The notes beneath the pieces are model-generated. The model worked only from the letters and a program-made list of their open reading frames with translations, did no database searches and had not been told where the DNA came from. From JAJPXC01 sp964562375 (GTDB taxonomy: Bacteria; Bacteroidota; Bacteroidia; Bacteroidales; Muribaculaceae), in contig CAZLSW010000015.1 in assembly GCA_964562375.1 (NCBI GenBank), positions 1-53,315 of the forward strand: 53,315 bases of DNA, given 5' to 3'. Every line of letters begins with the position of its first letter. Position 1 is the first letter of the stretch. The position numbers and the translations under genes were made by a program. Positions 49,756 to 53,315 of this stretch are shown one piece after another.

Positions 49756-50625
49756 ATGAAACTCTTCACCCGACGCTTAATAGCCCTTGGCTGTTTCGCA
49801 CTCCTGGGCATAGCCATGGCTGTGGCCCAAACCACCACAACACACATTGTTGACCGCGGCGAGACCCTCGCCAGCATCGCCCAAAAGTACGGCACCACCG
49901 AGGCCCGTATCATCGAGCTCAACCCCGACGCCGCCCAATACGTCTACGTGGGCATGGAGCTCCAAATCCCCGCCGCCACCGCCCCGGCGCCCGCAACCAC
50001 CGTCCAGTCCACCCCCCGACAGCAAACCTACACCCAGCCCGCCGAGGCCGAGGAAACCACCGCGACACAATCCTCCTCCCAATCCTACCTACCCTCATCA
50101 CAAACCTCCTCCAGCGTTTCCTCTACCACCGACGAATCCCCCTGGCTATTTTTGTTTAATATTGGCATTGGCTGGCCCAAGGATTTGGAAATGTCATTTG
50201 AGGGTAATGTTGGAGCAGGCTATAAATTCTATCAGGATTTGTTTGTAAGCGCCCGACTTGGTTATCTTGCTGGATGGAATAATAAAAGAGATTATGAAAT
50301 TAAGGCCGGAGCGATTGTTTTACCAATAGATTTAGGAGTGGATTTCGACTTTAATGAAAAGAAAACTTTGGGTATACAACCTTTCTTGGGGGTACAACCA
50401 GGGATTTCGATTACCAAAAAAGTGGATATCAAACAAGGATCCAAGAAAGTGGAAACGGTGAAATACAAAACGGGCAAACTGTGTGCTGATTTCCATGTGG
50501 GTTGCCGGCTGAAGTTTTTTGGTTGGAATGCTTGGGTAGGTTATTCCATCCCCATCAACAAAGATCAAAAGAACTTAATGGGCAAAGATGGTTACGTCTC
50601 TTGTGGCATAGGCGTTTGCTTCTAA
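49756..50625 (+). CDS. LysM domain plus outer-membrane beta-barrel protein
   Basis: The 289-residue exported protein has a signal peptide (to about residue 24) and an N-terminal LysM domain (about 28-73; HIVDRGETLASIAQKYGTTEARI). A Thr/Ser/Gln/Pro-rich linker (about 74-128) leads to a C-terminal barrel (about 130-289; WLFLFNIGIGWPKDLEMSFEGNVGAGY). It could anchor an outer-membrane barrel to peptidoglycan. Base composition changes abruptly at about 50145: the LysM and linker part is GC-rich and the barrel is AT-rich, which suggests a domain swap. It is the third gene of the LysM/lipoprotein group. Confidence 0.85.
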   Translation: MKLFTRRLIALGCFALLGIAMAVAQTTTTHIVDRGETLASIAQKYGTTEARIIELNPDAAQYVYVGMELQIPAATAPAPATTVQSTPRQQTYTQPAEAEETTATQSSSQSYLPSSQTSSSVSSTTDESPWLFLFNIGIGWPKDLEMSFEGNVGAGYKFYQDLFVSARLGYLAGWNNKRDYEIKAGAIVLPIDLGVDFDFNEKKTLGIQPFLGVQPGISITKKVDIKQGSKKVETVKYKTGKLCADFHVGCRLKFFGWNAWVGYSIPINKDQKNLMGKDGYVSCGIGVCF

Positions 50626-50721
50626 TTTATGCACCTCAGAAGTCCATATCGTCGTGGACATGACAAGTGTCCATAAGCGTCCGCGCAGCCTCCCAAGGGC
50701 GTCCGCACACGTTATCCTCTC

Positions 50722-50799
50722 TCACGAAGAAACGGCAAGAAATAAAAGAATCACAAGAAATTTCTTCCTTTTCTTTCATTTCTTACCTTTTCTTCGTGA
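50722..50799 (+). repeat. Hairpin leader of lipoprotein copy 1
   Basis: The arms TCACGAAGAAACGGCAAGAA... (50722-50750) and ...TTACCTTTTCTTCGTGA (50771-50799) match at 26 of 29 positions around the inner palindrome AAGAAATTTCTT. The whole leader (about 50708-50885) recurs at 52158-52335, with truncated copies at 51668-51706 and 53157-53215. Confidence 0.88.
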
Positions 50800-50885
50800 A
50801 AAAGTCCTCTTTTTTAGAAAATTCTTTTCTTTATAATTTATCACTCAGGCCTGCGCAGACTTGCGCAGACTAAAAAACAAAAATT

Positions 50886-51317
50886 ATGAAACAATTAAAA
50901 CACTGGCTATTAGCCCTCCTGATCATCCCCACCCTCGCCCTCACTTTCACCGCCTGCGGCGGCGACGATGATGACGATGACGAACCCTCGTCAAGCAACT
51001 CCCTGGTCGGATACTGGCTACGTCATTCCAGTAACGTTTACGACGGATTCTATTTCGCATCAGACGGCTCTGGATGGGAATTTGAATATCACCCGGCATA
51101 TGCACCTTATGCCTGGACAATCTCCTGGAAACAGAGCGGTACTACTCTGCGCGTCTATGACGAATGTGAAAAAGAAACCGATATCTACACTATGTCGCTC
51201 TTAGACGAGGACACATTGATTCTCAAAATGGATGGCGCAACCTACTCCTACGAGAGAATTTCTAAATCCCAGCTACCCTTCTCCATTAGCGACATCGAGT
51301 GGGAGGAGGAAGACTAG
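50886..51317 (+). CDS. Small surface-type lipoprotein, array copy 1
   Basis: The 143-residue lipoprotein has lipobox FTAC (Cys24) followed by a run of Gly-Gly and six Asp, an extreme version of the acidic lipoprotein export signal of Bacteroidota. The mature domain (NSLVGYWLRHSSNVYDGFYF ... ISDIEW) looks like a lipocalin/calycin of about 110 residues. It is a close paralogue of copies 2 and 3. The last residues differ (EWEEED here, EWDD in the others). Function is unknown. The sequence of the N-terminal third is nearly the same in all three copies. Confidence 0.85.
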   Translation: MKQLKHWLLALLIIPTLALTFTACGGDDDDDDEPSSSNSLVGYWLRHSSNVYDGFYFASDGSGWEFEYHPAYAPYAWTISWKQSGTTLRVYDECEKETDIYTMSLLDEDTLILKMDGATYSYERISKSQLPFSISDIEWEEED

Positions 51318-51729
51318 CGTCCGCGCAGCCCTAGGTGGGCCGGCCTTGGACGGCCATCGGCAAGCGTTCGGCCTTGGACGGCCATCGGCAAGCCGATGGG
51401 TCATCGAGAATGGGGCCTGGCCTATAAACCCACCATCGCGGGGAGCCTCTGGCTCCCGACGATAGTGGGCTACAATAGGCGGTCGGCACACCGACCGCTC
51501 CCCTCAGCGGCCGTCACCAGGCGCCCCCACGCGTCAGCCCACCTGGGAGAGGCCGCTGCCCTCAGCGGCCATGAAGGCGTAGATGACGGGGCGAGAGCGC
51601 CCCTGGCTCCCAGATTGGGCATCCGCGTGACGGTCGTCGAACGCCGGCCCCCAAGGGCATCCGCGCACGTTATCCTCTCTCACGAAGAAACGGCAAGAAA
51701 TTAAAGCGCAGACTAAAAAACAAAAAATT
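51318..51729. repeat. Repeat module between lipoprotein copies 1 and 2
   Basis: This holds, in order, GGCCTTGGACGGCCATCGG copies; a CCATCGGC AA GCCGATGG hairpin; the CCCACCATCG ... CGATAGTGGG hairpin; GCGGTCGG CACA CCGACCGC; one TGACGGTCGTCGAACG unit; and a truncated leader (51668-51706). Open frames here are repeat-derived. No gene is seen. Confidence 0.8.
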
Positions 51730-52149
51730 ATGAAACAATTAAAACACTGGCTATTAGCCCTCCTGATCATCCCCACCCTCGCCCTCACTTTCACCGCCTG
51801 CGGCGGCGACGATGACGACGACGAACCCTCGTCAAGCAACTCCCTAGTCGGATACTGGCTCGGGCATTCATCGGAAGTTTACTATGCATTCTATTTCGCT
51901 GCCGACGGAACAGGATGGGATTGTGAATATCACCCGCCATATGCACCTTATGCCTACACAATCACATGGAAACAGAGCGGCAACTCTCTGTCAGTCACCA
52001 CGTCTGACGGATATTGCGAAATTTACACCATAACATTCGTTGACGGCGATACGATAGTCCTCAAAGCAGACAATTCGAACTACACGTACACTCGCGTGTC
52101 TAAATCCGAGCTACCCTTCTCCATTAGCGACATCGAGTGGGACGACTAG
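51730..52149 (+). CDS. Small surface-type lipoprotein, array copy 2
   Basis: This 139-residue paralogue of copies 1 and 3 has the same signal peptide (MKQLKHWLLALLIIPTLALT), lipobox and poly-Asp start. The central region is the most diverged (LGHSSEVYYAFYFAADGTGWDC; YCEIYTITFVDGDTIVLKADN), whereas both ends are almost identical to the other copies. Its leader is truncated to about 60 bp without the second hairpin arm, so regulation may differ from copies 1 and 3. Function is unknown. Confidence 0.85.
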   Translation: MKQLKHWLLALLIIPTLALTFTACGGDDDDDEPSSSNSLVGYWLGHSSEVYYAFYFAADGTGWDCEYHPPYAPYAYTITWKQSGNSLSVTTSDGYCEIYTITFVDGDTIVLKADNSNYTYTRVSKSELPFSISDIEWDD

Positions 52150-52157
52150 CGTCCTCG

Positions 52158-52335
52158 CACGTTATCCTCTCGCGAAGAAACGGCAAGAAATGAAAGAATC
52201 ACAAGAAATTTCTTCCTTTTCTTTTATTTCTTACCTTTTCTTCGTGAAAAAATCCTCTTTTTTAGAAAATTCTTTTCTTTATAATTTATCACTTAGGCCT
52301 GCGCAGACTTGCGCAGACTAAAAAACAAAAAAAAT
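52158..52335 (+). repeat. Hairpin leader of lipoprotein copy 3
   Basis: A near-identical duplicate of the copy 1 leader, including both hairpin arms and the CCTGCGCAGACTTGCGCAGAC sequence just before the start codon. Confidence 0.88.
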
Positions 52336-52758
52336 ATGAAACAGTTAAAACATTGGCTATTAGCCCTCCTTATCATCCCGACCCTCGCCCTCACCTTCAC
52401 CGCCTGCGGCGGCGACGACGACAACGACGACCCCGAGCCAAGCAACTCCCTGGTCGGCTACTGGCTACGTCATTCCAGTAACGTTTACGACGGATTCTAT
52501 TTCGCATCAGACGGCTCTGGATGGGAGTTTGAATATGTCCCCTCTTATGGAGAACCTCCTTATGGATGGTCATTATCTTGGAAACAGAGCGGATCGACAT
52601 TGCGCGTGCAAGAGGGAGGTTCTACGGACATTTACACAGTGACTCTCCTTGACGAAGAGAATCTTATTCTCAAGATGGACGGTAATACCTACTCCTATGA
52701 GCGCGTGTCTAAATCCGAGCTACCCTTCTCCATTAGCGACATCGAGTGGGACGACTAG
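52336..52758 (+). CDS. Small surface-type lipoprotein, array copy 3
   Basis: The 140-residue product starts at ATG 52336 (MKQLKHWLLALL, as in the other copies); an upstream in-frame ATG lies in the duplicated leader. The acidic stretch reads GGDDDNDDPEPSN. Residues after the lipobox up to GSGWEFEY match copy 1 almost base for base, whereas the C-terminal ISDIEWDD matches copy 2. The gene is thus a patchwork of its neighbours. Function is unknown. Confidence 0.85.
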   Translation: MKQLKHWLLALLIIPTLALTFTACGGDDDNDDPEPSNSLVGYWLRHSSNVYDGFYFASDGSGWEFEYVPSYGEPPYGWSLSWKQSGSTLRVQEGGSTDIYTVTLLDEENLILKMDGNTYSYERVSKSELPFSISDIEWDD

Positions 52759-52954
52759 CGTCCGCGCAGACCTAGAGGGCCGGCCTTGGTCGGCCATCAC
52801 TAGGCGTCCGTCCTTGGACGGCCATCGGCAAGCCGATGGGTCACCGAGAATGGCGGTCGATCCTATAAACCCACCATCGCGGGAGCCTCTGGCCCCCGAC
52901 GATAGTGGGCTTCATTAGGCGGTCGGCACACCGACCGCTCCCCCCGGCGGCCAT
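52759..52954. repeat. Repeat module after lipoprotein copy 3
   Basis: The same order of elements as at 51318-51510: GGCCTTGG/GGACGGCCATCGG, a CCATCGGC hairpin, the CCCACCATCG hairpin and GCGGTCGG CACA CCGACCGC. No gene is seen. Confidence 0.8.
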
Positions 52955-53155
52955 TCGCATGACGGTCGTCGAACACCGCCCCACCAAGGGCATCCGCGTG
53001 ACGGTCGTCGAACGCCCGCCCCCAAGGGCATCCGCGTGACGGTCGTCGAACGCCCGCCCCCCAAGGGCATCCGCGTGACGGTCGTCGAACGCCCGCCCCC
53101 CCCCAAGGGCATCCGCGTGACGGTCGTCGAACGGCCGCCCTCCCCAGGGGTATCC
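52955..53155. repeat. Five-copy 38-42-bp minisatellite
   Basis: GACGGTCGTCGAAC starts at 52961, 53000, 53038, 53077 and 53119, giving spacings of 39, 38, 39 and 42. The length differences come mostly from the C-tract (CCCGCCCCC...). One unit also lies at 51618-51660. Confidence 0.92.
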
Positions 53156-53156
53156 G

Positions 53157-53315
53157 CGCACGTTACTCTCTCACGAAGAAACGGCAAGAAATAAAAGAAT
53201 CACAAGAAATTTCTTGGAACACCTGCAAAAACCTGTGTTTCATGGGATATACACTGAGATGGTGGTCGGCTTGCCGACCCCGCGCAAGTAGCGCAGTCCG
53301 GGCGCGGTCGGCTTG
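53157..53315. other. Truncated leader copy and window end
   Basis: A fourth leader copy begins at 53157 and breaks off after AAGAAATTTCTTGG, without the second hairpin arm. The remainder holds a GGTCGG CTTG CCGACC hairpin near 53265-53280. No gene starts before the window ends. Confidence 0.6.

Overview
The window looks like a chromosome segment of a gut Bacteroidales bacterium, most plausibly Muribaculaceae-like (inference). The reasons are: promoters of the TTTG-N19/20-TAnnTTTG type and no Shine-Dalgarno sequences; many lipoproteins with acidic residues right after the lipid-modified cysteine; and families typical of Bacteroidota (DUF6029, DUF6089, Omp28-like, DUF3244, GHL10, AspT-type transporters). 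A run of exactly 100 N inside a repeat array (23279-23378) shows that this is a scaffolded draft assembly. I found no tRNA, rRNA, CRISPR array, prophage or complete insertion sequence.

Layout. 0.3-2 kb: repeats, tatA-tatC, then a small overlapping gene pair whose second member has an in-frame stop. 2-14 kb: a large secreted protein, ribD, an EamA transporter, dapA, thioredoxin, an AspT-like transporter and a GHL10 glycosidase-like secreted protein. 14-16.4 kb: a HAD phosphatase abutting a histidine kinase. 16.7-22.3 kb: a minus-strand extracytoplasmic thiol cluster (TlpA, DUF6029 barrel, Omp28 lipoprotein, large Omp28-like secreted protein). 22.5-30.5 kb: a small secreted protein, a 75-bp repeat array, and the outer-membrane biogenesis operon DUF6242-DUF6089-uppS-bamA-ompH-ompH. 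31-35.3 kb: an accessory stretch of small lipoproteins, a Spi-like propeptide, a DUF3244 protein and a TPR/HTH regulator. 35.5-39 kb: lptB, udk, a Crp/Fnr regulator and an AAA ATPase. 39-47.6 kb: an OmpA-family protein, carA-carB, a phosphoesterase/PQQ-propeller fusion and purN. 47.8-50.6 kb: a candidate structured RNA and three envelope genes (two with LysM). 50.7-53.3 kb: three tandem paralogous lipoproteins embedded in repeats.

The housekeeping genes serve envelope construction (BamA, Skp/OmpH, UppS, LptB, Tat) and nucleotide, riboflavin and lysine biosynthesis. Four secreted proteins share one short C-terminal tail (YYNLQG motif), which suggests a common sorting or anchoring route.

The most unusual content lies between genes. 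(i) There is a family of hairpins whose stems differ in sequence but stay self-complementary inside conserved flanks; two copies lie in frame inside a coding sequence. (ii) Tandem repeats with 7-, 8- or 10-bp units sit just after many stop codons. (iii) Long perfect palindromes overlap or directly follow stop codons. (iv) A two-hairpin RNA of about 200 nt ends in a U tract. (v) A modular lipoprotein array has duplicated hairpin leaders and a 39-bp minisatellite.
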